This document shows positions 51,537 to 60,572 of a stretch of DNA of 64,000 nt, piece after piece (the first letter of the stretch is position 1; each line of letters starts with the position of its first letter). Made by a program: the position numbers and the translations under genes. This DNA comes from Pontibacterium sp049599735 (lineage in GTDB: Bacteria; Pseudomonadota; Gammaproteobacteria; Pseudomonadales; Balneatricaceae). Below the pieces are notes generated by a model, which saw only the letters and a list, made by a program, of their open reading frames with translations, was not told the origin of the DNA and searched no databases. The stretch lies in NCBI GenBank assembly GCA_049599735.1, contig JBMYOX010000005.1, positions 1 through 64,000 of the forward strand, given 5' to 3'.

Positions 51537-52363
51537 AGAAAAATTTGTCCTTCATAAACGGTGGTTGCAGGCCCGGTCATAATGACTGAGCTGTTACCAC
51601 CCTGCCAGCCAATATCCAGCTCGCCGCCCGGTAGTTGTACTTTTACCTGGCTATCGAGCAACCCTCTGCGAATACCCGCCACAACCGCCGCACAGGCACC
51701 CGTGCCACAGGCCCGGGTTTCACCCGCACCGCGTTCAAAAACCCGCAAACGAACTTCACTACGGGACACTACCTGCATAAAACCAATATTCGCTTTGGCA
51801 GGAAAAGCCGTATGACTTTCGAGTAAAGGCCCCAGAGTTTCCACCGGTGCCGTCTCCACATCATCTACCACCAGTACACCATGAGGATTACCCATAGAAA
51901 CCGCCGAGATATCCAGATCCTGACCATCCACAGAGATCTTATAAGTCACCGCTTCCTGATCAGCCTGAAAGGGAATATCAGCCGGGGCCAGCACAGGGGC
52001 ACCCATATCCACTTCAACCTGGCGGTCTTCACGAATCTTCAGTACCGCGCGGCCATTAGCGGTGCCCACAGCAATTTCATCTTTGCCCGTCAGGCGTTTA
52101 TCACGCACAAATTTGGCAAAACAACGGGCACCGTTACCGCAGTTTTCCACTTCAGAACCGTCGGCATTATAAATACGGTAGCGAAAGTCAATATCCGGCT
52201 CACCCGGTGGCTCAACCACCAGCAGCTGATCAAAACCTACACCTAAGTGCCGGTCACCCAGCCTGCGTACCAGCCGGGGACTTAACTTCAGCCGTTGTGT
52301 GACCAGATCCAGCACCAGAAAATCGTTACCCAGGCCGTGCATTTTTGTAAAACGTATCAGCAT
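51533..52363 (-). CDS. dapF: Diaminopimelate epimerase
   Basis: Cofactor-free racemisation of LL- to meso-diaminopimelate for lysine and peptidoglycan. 276 residues, with both catalytic cysteines: Cys75 in NCGNGARC and Cys219 in RACGTGACAAV. N-terminus IRFTKMHGLGNDFLVLD is typical. It is 11 bp after lysA and overlaps the DUF484 gene by 4 bp, so the three lysine/cell-wall genes are translated as a unit. Confidence 0.98.
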   Translation of the reverse strand: MLIRFTKMHGLGNDFLVLDLVTQRLKLSPRLVRRLGDRHLGVGFDQLLVVEPPGEPDIDFRYRIYNADGSEVENCGNGARCFAKFVRDKRLTGKDEIAVGTANGRAVLKIREDRQVEVDMGAPVLAPADIPFQADQEAVTYKISVDGQDLDISAVSMGNPHGVLVVDDVETAPVETLGPLLESHTAFPAKANIGFMQVVSRSEVRLRVFERGAGETRACGTGACAAVVAGIRRGLLDSQVKVQLPGGELDIGWQGGNSSVIMTGPATTVYEGQIFL

Positions 52364-52374
52364 TGCAGGCTCCG

Positions 52375-53631
52375 TTAACGATCCTTGGGGATCAGGCTTT
52401 CACCCCGCATCAGGTCGGCCAGGGTTTCACGCTGACGAATCAGGTGATACTGGTTATCATCCACCATCACTTCAGCCGCCCGGGTACGGGTATTGTAGTT
52501 GGAGGCCATTGTAAAACCGTAAGCACCCGCAGAGCAGACCGCGAGCAGATCACCGGCCTGCAGGTTCAGCGCCCGGTTTTTACCTAAGAAATCACCGGTT
52601 TCACATACCGGACCGACCAGATCCCACTGTTTAGTTTCGCCTTCTTCGCGTACTTCAACCGGGATAATTTCCTGGTAAGCACTATAAAGTGCCGGACGAA
52701 TCAGATCATTCATCGCCGCGTCAATGATGGCAAAGTTTTTCTCACCGGAGGGTTTCAGGAATTCAACTTCGGTCACCAGAATACCGGCGTTTGCGGCAAT
52801 AGAACGGCCCGGTTCAAAAATCAGCCCCAGTGGACGATCACCCAGACGTTCCAGCACAGCAGCAATATAATCACCGGCTTCCGGTGGCTGCTCATCGGTG
52901 TAACACACACCCAGGCCACCACCCAAATCCAGGTGACGGATAGTAATACCCGCTTCAGCCAGATGATCCACCAGTACCAGCAGGCGATCCAGCGCATCCA
53001 GAAAAGGCGCTATTTCGGTGAGCTGGCTGCCGATATGGCAATCCATACCCACCACATTCAGGTTTTCAAGCCCGGCTGCAACCCCATAAATACGCACCGC
53101 TTCATCAATATCCACACCAAATTTGTTTTCTTTAAGCCCGGTGGAAATATAAGGGTGAGTACCGGCATCAACATCCGGATTAACACGCAAAGAGACCGCG
53201 GCAACCTGCCCCATCTCAGCGGCTACCGCATTAATGCGCGCCAGTTCCGGCTCGGATTCCACGTTAAAGCAGTGAATACCCACTTCCAGTGCACGGCGGA
53301 TCTCGTCCGCTTTTTTGCCTACCCCGGAAAATACAATCTTATCCGGGGTGCCGCCAGCTTTAAGCACACGCTCCAGCTCACCCACCGAGACAATATCAAA
53401 ACCTGCACCCAAACGAGCCAGCACATTCAGTACCGCAATATTGGAATTTGCCTTGACCGCATAACACACCAGCGCATCACGCCCTTCCAGCGGCTGTGCA
53501 TAACTCAGGTAAGCACGCTCCAGCGCATCACGGGAATAGATATACACAGGCGTACCTTCCGCTTCCGCAATACGGTTAACCGGTACATCTTCACAGCACA
53601 AGCGGCCGTCACGGTATTCAAAACTGTCCAT
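52375..53631 (-). CDS. lysA: Diaminopimelate decarboxylase
   Basis: PLP enzyme making lysine from meso-diaminopimelate. 418 residues: alanine-racemase-fold TIM barrel with PLP lysine Lys60 in CYAVKANSN, HIGSQLTE, FEPGRSI, and the C-terminal barrel with GPVCETGDFLGKNR and CSAGAYGFTMASNYN. Length is typical. It starts 12 bp after the small lipoprotein gene, and the two are adjacent in Pseudomonas as well. Confidence 0.98.
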   Translation of the reverse strand: MDSFEYRDGRLCCEDVPVNRIAEAEGTPVYIYSRDALERAYLSYAQPLEGRDALVCYAVKANSNIAVLNVLARLGAGFDIVSVGELERVLKAGGTPDKIVFSGVGKKADEIRRALEVGIHCFNVESEPELARINAVAAEMGQVAAVSLRVNPDVDAGTHPYISTGLKENKFGVDIDEAVRIYGVAAGLENLNVVGMDCHIGSQLTEIAPFLDALDRLLVLVDHLAEAGITIRHLDLGGGLGVCYTDEQPPEAGDYIAAVLERLGDRPLGLIFEPGRSIAANAGILVTEVEFLKPSGEKNFAIIDAAMNDLIRPALYSAYQEIIPVEVREEGETKQWDLVGPVCETGDFLGKNRALNLQAGDLLAVCSAGAYGFTMASNYNTRTRAAEVMVDDNQYHLIRQRETLADLMRGESLIPKDR

Positions 53632-53643
53632 TACTTAATCTCG

Positions 53644-53757
53644 TTATTTCTGCTGTGTCTGTTGTGAGCCATCTTCAGGTAAAAACAGCGGGCCTTTCTG
53701 ACCACAACCCGCCAGCAGCATCATGCTTACGAAGAATGCAAATCCAATCTGTTTCAC
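53644..53757 (-). CDS. lptM: Small lipoprotein LptM (YifL/LppL-like)
   Basis: 37-residue lipoprotein, not long enough for usual ORF cut-offs. GTG start at 53757, signal peptide MKQIGFAFFVSMMLLAGC with lipobox LLAGC and acylated Cys18, then the family signature CGQKGPLFLPED and a Gln-rich tail. LptM assists assembly of the LPS translocon (LptD) in E. coli. Another in-frame GTG lies four codons upstream; no strong ribosome-binding site decides between them. The cyaY-lptM-lysA order is conserved in Pseudomonas, where cyaY is divergent. Confidence 0.85.
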   Translation of the reverse strand: MKQIGFAFFVSMMLLAGCGQKGPLFLPEDGSQQTQQK

Positions 53758-53879
53758 TATTTTGTCCACAGCCTGTTTATGTATCGGCCGATTATACCTG
53801 TCAGCCGGAATGATGAGTACAGTCAGGAAGTCGGATATACTGCCCCTCTGCCTATAAATATGAAGCCGGAGCCCTACCA

Positions 53880-54203
53880 GTGACCGAAAGTGAATTTAAC
53901 GACAAGATTGATCAGACTCTGGAAACCATTGAAGAATTGCTGGATGAGGCAGAGACTGATCTGGATTATGTGACCTCCGGCGGTGTACTGACCGTGATCT
54001 GCGAAAATCAAAGCCAGATCATTTTCACCCGCCAGGCCCCGGTAAAACAGTTATGGGTCGCCGCCCGTAGTGGTGGTTTTCACTTTGATTTTGATGAAAA
54101 TCTTAATACCTGGATACGCGACAGTGATAAAACCCCACTTTCGACGTTTTTAGTCCCTATTTTTCAGGAACAGGCCGGGGAAACCTTTAGATTTGAGGTT
54201 TAA
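53880..54203 (+). CDS. cyaY: Frataxin-like iron donor CyaY
   Basis: Acidic frataxin regulating iron-sulfur cluster assembly on IscS/IscU. 107 residues. N-terminal helix 1 with an Asp/Glu ridge (NDKIDQTLETIEELLDEAET, 20 residues), GGVLTVICENQSQIIF and QLWVAARSGGFHFDF with TWIRDSDKTPL (two blocks), all frataxin features. The start is GTG 53880. Its stop overlaps the convergent waaA 3' end by 17 bp. Divergent from lptM-lysA. Confidence 0.95.
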   Translation: MTESEFNDKIDQTLETIEELLDEAETDLDYVTSGGVLTVICENQSQIIFTRQAPVKQLWVAARSGGFHFDFDENLNTWIRDSDKTPLSTFLVPIFQEQAGETFRFEV

Positions 54204-55464
54204 CGCAGAGCAGAGGTTCTACCTGCTGGTAGAGCCTCTCAAGCGCCCCCTGGTTAGCGACAACAAAAGCGGCTGCCGCTTTACCTTGTGCGATAGCCTG
54301 TTCGTTATTTTTCAGTAATACCAGGCAGCAAGTCTCAAGATTATCCAGATCCTTAACTTTTACCAGCCCACCCGCAGCCTCAAGCGCATCACAGATCACC
54401 GCAAAATTAAAAACATGCGGGCCCATCAGCACGGGTTTGGCTAAAAACGCCGGTTCCAGAGGGTTGTGTCCACCCCGCTCAACCAGGCTGCCCCCGACAA
54501 ATACCAGGTCCGCACAGCCATACAGCATCATCAGATCCCCCATGGTATCCCCCAGATAGACCTGAGTTTGCGGATTAGCTTGTCCATCACTACGACTGCA
54601 GGTATTAAAACCCTGCTGCAACGCCAGTTTTTTTACTTCAGCAAAACGTTCCGGATGACGTGGCACCAGCACCAATAACAGATCAGGTTCAACAGCCTGT
54701 AAGCGTTTAAGCAATGACAACAACATTGCTTCTTCACCGGCGTGAGTACTACCTGCCACCAGCACCTTGCGATGCGCACCCCATTGGGTTCGCAGTTGTA
54801 CTGAGTTCTCAGATAAATTCACCGGAGCCGACACATCAAACTTAATACTGCCCGTTACCTCCAGGCGCTCAGGCGGTAAACCCAGCGCCACAAACCGGCC
54901 ACCATCCACCGGATTTTGCGCGGCCACTAAACTGAGGTTTTGTAACATAGGTCGGGTAAGGGCCGAAAAGCGTGCATAACCTCTGGCTGAACGCTCAGAA
55001 AGGCGGGCATTCGCCAGCAAAACAGGAATAGCGTTCTGCTGACAGCGCGCCACCATATTAGGCCAAAGCTCAGTCTCAACCACCACCAATGCACGGGGGC
55101 GAATTGAACGGATAAAACGTTTTAACGCACAAGGCACATCGTACGGACAGTAATAATGCTGAACCCGATCACCAAACAAGCTCCGAGCCCGTTCCGCACC
55201 GGTAGGTGTCATGGTGGTTATGATAATGGGCATACCGGTATGGCGTGCCAGCAGGAGCTCCACCAAAGGGGCTATCGCCAGGGTTTCACCGACAGAAACG
55301 GCATGAATCCAGAGCGGCTGGTCTGCGCGGGCGACCACATAACCAAAACGCTCCCTAAGCCTTTCAGCGTAAGCCGGGGCTTTTTTAGAACGGCGCCACA
55401 GACGGAATAAAACAAACGGTAGGGCGAGATACCAAAGCAGCGAATAAAGTTGGCGTGCCATCAT
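54187..55464 (-). CDS. waaA: Kdo transferase WaaA
   Basis: Transfers Kdo residues to lipid IVA at the inner membrane (GT30). 425 residues: N-terminal membrane anchor (about 5-22), conserved Glu60 in HAVSVGETLA, ARLSERSARGYARF, and the C-terminal GT-B domain with GDTMGDLMMLYGCADLVFVG (20 residues) and GGHNPLEPA. Mono- or bifunctionality cannot be read. It overlaps msbA by ATGA and converges with cyaY, the two coding ends sharing 17 bp. Confidence 0.96.
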   Translation of the reverse strand: MMARQLYSLLWYLALPFVLFRLWRRSKKAPAYAERLRERFGYVVARADQPLWIHAVSVGETLAIAPLVELLLARHTGMPIIITTMTPTGAERARSLFGDRVQHYYCPYDVPCALKRFIRSIRPRALVVVETELWPNMVARCQQNAIPVLLANARLSERSARGYARFSALTRPMLQNLSLVAAQNPVDGGRFVALGLPPERLEVTGSIKFDVSAPVNLSENSVQLRTQWGAHRKVLVAGSTHAGEEAMLLSLLKRLQAVEPDLLLVLVPRHPERFAEVKKLALQQGFNTCSRSDGQANPQTQVYLGDTMGDLMMLYGCADLVFVGGSLVERGGHNPLEPAFLAKPVLMGPHVFNFAVICDALEAAGGLVKVKDLDNLETCCLVLLKNNEQAIAQGKAAAAFVVANQGALERLYQQVEPLLCVKPQI

Positions 55465-57227
55465 TCCTCACCCGCACTAAACTGCATTTTATGCAGATTA
55501 GCGTAAGCACCCTGCTTATTCAGTAACTCTGTGTGTGTGCCCTGCTCAACAATCGAGCCTTTATCCATCACCACGATCAGATCAGCATTTTCAATGGTCG
55601 ACAACCGGTGAGCGATCACAAGGGTTGTTCGTCCTGCCATCACCGTCTCAAGTGCTGCCTGAATATGACGTTCAGACTCTGTATCCAGCGCGGATGTCGC
55701 TTCATCGAGTATCAGAATAGGGGCATCTTTCAGGATCGCCCGGGCAATCGCAATACGCTGACGCTGACCGCCAGACAGCATGACTCCGTTTTCACCCACC
55801 AGCGTCTCAAGCCCGCCGGGAAGCCGGGAAGCAAACTCCGTGACATGAGCCGCTTCTGCCGCCGCCTCAATAGCCGAGCGCGGGGCATCCGCTAAAGTAC
55901 CATAAGCAATATTCTGGGCAATCGTACCTTCAAAAAGCACAACCTGCTGATTAACCAGGGAGATATTCGAACGCAGATCCAGTAGCGGAATATCGCTAAT
56001 TGCAATTTCGTCCAGCACAATCATCCCGGACTGAAGGTTATAAAAACGTGGGATTAAGTTCGCCAGCGTGGTTTTACCACTACCCGACTTTCCCACCAAT
56101 GCAATTTTTTGACCGGCCTTCACGTTCAGGGAAATAGCTTTTAAAACAGGATGCTGGGCATCATAAGCAAAATGTACGTCCTTAAAGCACATATTACCGC
56201 TCAGGCGCTTCACTTTATGAGAACCCTCATCAAGCTCGGCTTCCATATTTTCAAGCTCAAAAAATGTAATAGCGGCTGCAATTCCTCTCTGGATGATGCT
56301 ATTCACTTCCGTTATTTGGCGAAGGGGCTTCGCAATCATGCCGGCAGCGGTAATAAATGCAATAAACTCACCGGGACTCATATCAGCCAGCAATACCGGG
56401 TCTGTAGCAAAGTAAACCAATACAGAGAGTGCGGCAGCAACAATCAATTGCACGGTAGGTGTATTAATGGCCTGAGTGACTACCATTTTCATATACTGCC
56501 GACGGTTGTACTCACTGGCAGAGGAAAAACGGTCCAGTTCCTTCTCCTGGCCACCAAAGATCCTGACCACTTCGTAACCTTTAATCGCTTCAGAGGCGCT
56601 ATGCGCAACATCGCCCACCGATTTCTGAATCCGTCGACTCAACACACGAAACCGCTTCGAAGCAAATACCACAACAACAACAATTAATGGCCCCAACGCA
56701 ATAAAAACAAGGGTGAGTTTCCAGTTCAAATAAAGCAGATACGCAAACAAACCCATAACTGTCAGGCCTTCGCGGATAACCACACGAATGGCATCAGTCG
56801 CAGCCCCGGTCACCTGTTCCACATTAAAGGTGAGACGGGATAATATTTGTCCGGAAGATTCCTGATGATAAAACGAACCAGGCAACACCAATAACTTGCG
56901 GAACATCTCAACCCGAAGCTGATGCACTACCTGTCGACCTACATACGCAATACTGTACTGCCCAAGAAACGTACCTATTCCTCGCACGAGAAATATTCCT
57001 ATTACCGCTAACGCTATCCACCCCCGCTCCAGGGCCTGAGTATCCGAGGCACTAATTCCATCAACCAGATATTCCAGCCATTTAGCAAACGCTGTTTGAG
57101 AAGCCGCATACAAAGCAAAACCAATAAAACTGACAACAAAAATCATCCAGTACGGCTTCACATACACCAAAAGCCGCTTATAGGTTTGCCAGCCACTCTC
57201 TTCCACAGGGGTCTCTCTATCGGGCAT
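55461..57227 (-). CDS. msbA: Lipid A export ATPase/permease MsbA
   Basis: Homodimeric ABC exporter flipping lipid A-core across the inner membrane. 588 residues: six-helix membrane domain (about 25-310) and nucleotide-binding domain with Walker A GKSGSGKTTL, Q-loop, signature LSGGQRQR, Walker B and DEATSALD, and switch AHRLSTIENAD. ATG 57227 is chosen over the adjacent TTG 57230. It forms a translationally coupled pair with waaA. The divergent acyltransferase gene shares the 125-bp upstream region. Confidence 0.96.
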   Translation of the reverse strand: MPDRETPVEESGWQTYKRLLVYVKPYWMIFVVSFIGFALYAASQTAFAKWLEYLVDGISASDTQALERGWIALAVIGIFLVRGIGTFLGQYSIAYVGRQVVHQLRVEMFRKLLVLPGSFYHQESSGQILSRLTFNVEQVTGAATDAIRVVIREGLTVMGLFAYLLYLNWKLTLVFIALGPLIVVVVVFASKRFRVLSRRIQKSVGDVAHSASEAIKGYEVVRIFGGQEKELDRFSSASEYNRRQYMKMVVTQAINTPTVQLIVAAALSVLVYFATDPVLLADMSPGEFIAFITAAGMIAKPLRQITEVNSIIQRGIAAAITFFELENMEAELDEGSHKVKRLSGNMCFKDVHFAYDAQHPVLKAISLNVKAGQKIALVGKSGSGKTTLANLIPRFYNLQSGMIVLDEIAISDIPLLDLRSNISLVNQQVVLFEGTIAQNIAYGTLADAPRSAIEAAAEAAHVTEFASRLPGGLETLVGENGVMLSGGQRQRIAIARAILKDAPILILDEATSALDTESERHIQAALETVMAGRTTLVIAHRLSTIENADLIVVMDKGSIVEQGTHTELLNKQGAYANLHKMQFSAGEE

Positions 57228-57309
57228 CAACCAGAATCCGTTAAAAAATGAAGGGTGATTATATTACAAAGCGTTAAGGTTTTGCGGTCAGCGTCCGACA
57301 AGGTAGAAT

Positions 57310-57321
57310 TGAAGCGCTTCA
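57310..57321. repeat. 12-bp palindrome between msbA and the acyltransferase
   Basis: TGAAGCGCTTCA is a perfect palindrome 32 bp upstream of the acyltransferase start and 83 bp from msbA. It may be an operator of the divergent pair; no regulator is assigned, and a 12-bp palindrome can occur by chance. Confidence 0.3.
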
Positions 57322-57352
57322 TGCAATCTACGCAGACTACCGGATTACAGAC

Positions 57353-58276
57353 TTGCTGCCATACAAATTTTTTCTTAACCCACGCTACTGGCCCACATGG
57401 CTTGAACTTGCATTCTTGAGGCTTTCTATCTGCCTGCCCCTCAGGTATCAACGGCTTATCGGCCGAGCCACAGGCAGACTGTTATGTCTTCTGCTCAGCA
57501 AGCGCAGACACATAGTAAAAACAAACATTGCTCTATGCTTTCCAGAGCATTCTCCAGAATATCAGGCAAAGATGGTAGCCGAAGTCTTTGAAAATAATGC
57601 CATTGGTTTTTTTGAAACCGCCATGGCCTGGTGGTCTTCACCTCAAAAATTATCCAAGCAGGTTAAGATCACAGGGCTGGAGCATATTGAGCAGGCCCAG
57701 GCCCAGGGGAAAGGTGTGTTGCTGATCGGTGCCCACTACAGCACCCTCGACCTAGGGGGCTTTCTCTTTGGACAAACTCAAGCCCTAAGCACCGTGTACC
57801 GCCCCCATAACAATGAGTTACTGGATTATTTCTTACGTAAGGGGCGTGGACGTTTTACCGAAAACCTGATCGATAATCGGAATACGCGCGGTATTATAAG
57901 AAGCTTAAAAACCGGAAACGTTGTTTGGATCGCCCCAGATCAGGATATGGGCCCAAAACATTCTATTTATGTGCCCTTTTTTGGACAAGATGCAGCAACG
58001 GTCACAACCGTGACAAAACTGGCCAGGCTATCCAAAGCTAAGGTAATGACTCTGGCTCAGTACCGCCTTCCCAAGGATCAGGGATATGAACTGCGAGTAT
58101 CTCCGCCCCTTGAGGCCTTTCCCTCTGACGATGAGTATATGGATACCTGCAGAGTTAACACCGCCATCGAGGAAGCTATACGCAAATATCCTACCCAGTA
58201 CATGTGGGTACATAGGCGATTTAAAACACACCCTAAAGGAAAAGGACACCTGTACCGAACCTTAGACAAGCACTGA
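57353..58276 (+). CDS. lpxL: LpxL/HtrB-family lipid A acyltransferase
   Basis: Inner-membrane late acyltransferase adding a secondary acyl chain to Kdo2-lipid IVA. 307 residues: LNPRYWPTWLELAFLRLSIC at the N-terminus (membrane anchor), catalytic HX4D as His128-Asp133 in GAHYSTLDLGG, and WIAPDQDMGPKHSIYVPFFG (20 residues). The start is TTG 57353; no better start is in frame before residue 74. LpxL and LpxM paralogues cannot be separated by eye. It is followed closely by the ligase-like gene. Confidence 0.88.
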   Translation: MLPYKFFLNPRYWPTWLELAFLRLSICLPLRYQRLIGRATGRLLCLLLSKRRHIVKTNIALCFPEHSPEYQAKMVAEVFENNAIGFFETAMAWWSSPQKLSKQVKITGLEHIEQAQAQGKGVLLIGAHYSTLDLGGFLFGQTQALSTVYRPHNNELLDYFLRKGRGRFTENLIDNRNTRGIIRSLKTGNVVWIAPDQDMGPKHSIYVPFFGQDAATVTTVTKLARLSKAKVMTLAQYRLPKDQGYELRVSPPLEAFPSDDEYMDTCRVNTAIEEAIRKYPTQYMWVHRRFKTHPKGKGHLYRTLDKH

Positions 58277-58312
58277 CCGGTTATGAGAATAATAAAAAAG
58301 GAGCTCGCATTT

Positions 58313-59497
58313 ATGCTGGCCACCGACAAGCATATTAATACCGTAATATCTCTATCTGTATTATATATATTGCTGTATACCCCTGTCTGGGGTTCAGCAT
58401 ACACCAGCATTGCGGCCATTATTGCCATTCTATCGACCATTTATAGCGGATATTTAAAGAATTTTTCGAGTGAGAATAAACAAAGTATAATATTAATATT
58501 GATTGCACTAACCATCCACACTGCTTTATCTTCGTTACCAGAAAAATCTGTAACCGGAACGGTTTCTGTATTAAAAGGACTTATACTTTATGTGCCTGCA
58601 ATAATCGCAGGTAAGAACTTATCTCACCAGGATACAATCAAATATCTTAGCTATATTATCGCACTGAATTGTATCTTCTTTTTATATCTTCTAGGTTTCA
58701 TCATCGACTGGGAATCATCCTATCACTCAATCATGATGTGGTCCGAAAAACATCTTGGCAATCTGCATAACTTAAATAACGTCATCTTTACCACAAACTT
58801 AGCTGCCATCGTCGTTTTTATCATGGCAAAAAATAGTCTCTGTAAAATACTTTCTCTTCTGGCGATGCCGATACTAATAACAATCAGCATCGTTGTAAAA
58901 TCAGAAGGATCTACTATTGCTCTATATTGCACATTATTGGCTGGAGCCTATTTCTTTGTACAGGACAGATACAAAAAAGCAATTATACTACTCTCAGTAA
59001 CACCTATAGTTCTGTTGAATATTTTATATTATAGCCCGGATATTCTTCATCAACTTACCGGCATAAGTTCAAACACACTTAACATCCGGTCAGATATATA
59101 CTATCAGCTAATTAATGCTTGGCATCAGGAACCCTGGTTCGGCTGGGGCATTAATACTTATAAATATATTGAGGAAACAGCCACCAATGGCAGAAGTTTT
59201 CTTTATCCACACAACATCTATCTGGAAGCTTTATTTTCACTCGGCATTACAGGTGCCATTATATTGCTACTAACTAAAGCCTATGCTTTATATAAAATTG
59301 ATTTTTCGAAGTTAAAAACATCCCCTATTGCCCTGATTGCTTTTATGATTTACATCTACATCAGCATCAAGGGCATGAGCGATATGAAATTTTTATCCCA
59401 GCAAACTATTGGCTGGTTTTGTGTTTGCTTTGGGCTATTACATGGCAGCATAGGACGAGAAAATGCTTCCCAGCCAACGAGTAAGAATCTAAATTAA
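58313..59497 (+). CDS. waaL: O-antigen ligase / polymerase-like membrane protein
   Basis: 394 residues with about ten hydrophobic helices, matching the Wzy_C/WaaL superfamily that transfers undecaprenol-linked glycans. The large loop contains SDIYYQLINAWHQEPWFGWG (20 residues) and YPHNIYLEALFSLGITGAII (20 residues), where the HNxxLE-type motif is diagnostic. ATG 58313 is chosen because AAGGAG lies 9 bp upstream; an ATG ten codons earlier lacks one. Noticeably AT-rich compared with waaA, as O-antigen genes often are. Ligase versus polymerase is not decidable. Confidence 0.8.
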   Translation: MLATDKHINTVISLSVLYILLYTPVWGSAYTSIAAIIAILSTIYSGYLKNFSSENKQSIILILIALTIHTALSSLPEKSVTGTVSVLKGLILYVPAIIAGKNLSHQDTIKYLSYIIALNCIFFLYLLGFIIDWESSYHSIMMWSEKHLGNLHNLNNVIFTTNLAAIVVFIMAKNSLCKILSLLAMPILITISIVVKSEGSTIALYCTLLAGAYFFVQDRYKKAIILLSVTPIVLLNILYYSPDILHQLTGISSNTLNIRSDIYYQLINAWHQEPWFGWGINTYKYIEETATNGRSFLYPHNIYLEALFSLGITGAIILLLTKAYALYKIDFSKLKTSPIALIAFMIYIYISIKGMSDMKFLSQQTIGWFCVCFGLLHGSIGRENASQPTSKNLN

Positions 59498-59500
59498 TTA

Positions 59501-60538
59501 TTACAGGCCCGGAGCCAAAAACGCTATGGCATGTGACAAATTATCACGAAATTTTTCTTCATTATATTCATTAACTACCCGATCAAAAGCAGCATTGGCC
59601 ATATAGCCAAGCTTATCTTGCGCCGACAATGCATATTCCAGTACATCTGCTAATTGTTCTGGACTCTGTTTATCAAAAAACAGCGCACTGACATTATCTT
59701 CAAACATATCAAGATGCCCTGTTGCATTCGAAATAACCATCGGCGTTGATGAAATTGCACCATCTAAAGGCGTTAAGCCAAACGCATCCGATAAAGCGGG
59801 CACACATAACAAATCTATCGAAGATAAAAAGCGCTCTGTATCATCGACCCACCCCGTAAGCTTAACATCCGCATTCAGACCCAACTGGTTGATACTCGCA
59901 ACAAGTTCATCACGTTGTTCGCCATCACCACCAAGAATAGCCTTAAAGGAGATATTACGTTGTTTTAAAATACCCAGCGCATAAATATAATGATGAAAAC
60001 CTTTTACCGGGTCGAGCCTGCCAAATGCTCCTATTATCGGCGGATCATTCCAGGGTTTTGGGTTAAAAGTGATATCCTTTTTAAAATGCGCCATATTGGG
60101 AATATTAAAGGCAGGCTTACCCAGTCCTCCCAGGCGATTAATTTCCGACTCTATATGCGTCGAGATATTAAAAAATGCATCAGCATAAGTCATTCGCTTA
60201 ACATTGTTACTGTGGCTCACACCCACAACCTTAATGCTTCCCCGGGCCGCGCGTTTCATAACGGCAACAGAGCGACTGCAATGGGCAATAATCAAATCCG
60301 GCTTCCAGGATTTAACCAAACGACGAGCTTTGAAGGATGCTAAAAAATCGTAATGTCCACTATTGCGTAGTGTCTTTAGCTCTCCGTGCTTAGGCAATAC
60401 TGTAGTAGATGAAACTTTACTTTGTTCTGCCACCAGCAAAACTTCATGCCCCAAGCTCGTCAGGACCTCAGTATAGTCGAGCACAACCTGCCAGCGCCCT
60501 CCGGTGGCATCCCCCAATACTGTATTAATGATTTTCAT
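59501..60538 (-). CDS. Glycosyltransferase, GT4-like
   Basis: 345-residue GT-B glycosyltransferase. N-terminal MKIINTVLGDATGGRWQVVL, the inter-domain IGAFGRLDPVKGFHHYIYAL (20 residues), KLTGWVDDTERFLSSIDLLC (20 residues), and the donor-binding PALSDAFGLTPLDGA with the E-x7-E-like region shifted (first Glu replaced by Asp). Likely acts in LPS core or O-chain synthesis; sugar and acceptor unknown. It is the last gene of a leftward set, 34 bp after the ELM1 gene, and converges with waaL (3 bp between stops). Confidence 0.85.
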   Translation of the reverse strand: MKIINTVLGDATGGRWQVVLDYTEVLTSLGHEVLLVAEQSKVSSTTVLPKHGELKTLRNSGHYDFLASFKARRLVKSWKPDLIIAHCSRSVAVMKRAARGSIKVVGVSHSNNVKRMTYADAFFNISTHIESEINRLGGLGKPAFNIPNMAHFKKDITFNPKPWNDPPIIGAFGRLDPVKGFHHYIYALGILKQRNISFKAILGGDGEQRDELVASINQLGLNADVKLTGWVDDTERFLSSIDLLCVPALSDAFGLTPLDGAISSTPMVISNATGHLDMFEDNVSALFFDKQSPEQLADVLEYALSAQDKLGYMANAAFDRVVNEYNEEKFRDNLSHAIAFLAPGL

Positions 60539-60572
60539 CGATTGGTATTATCCTTCACTGTACTTTTATTCG

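Noticed and set aside
52933..53667. 244-residue plus-strand open frame opposite lysA
   Set aside because: Antisense to diaminopimelate decarboxylase, with no family features.
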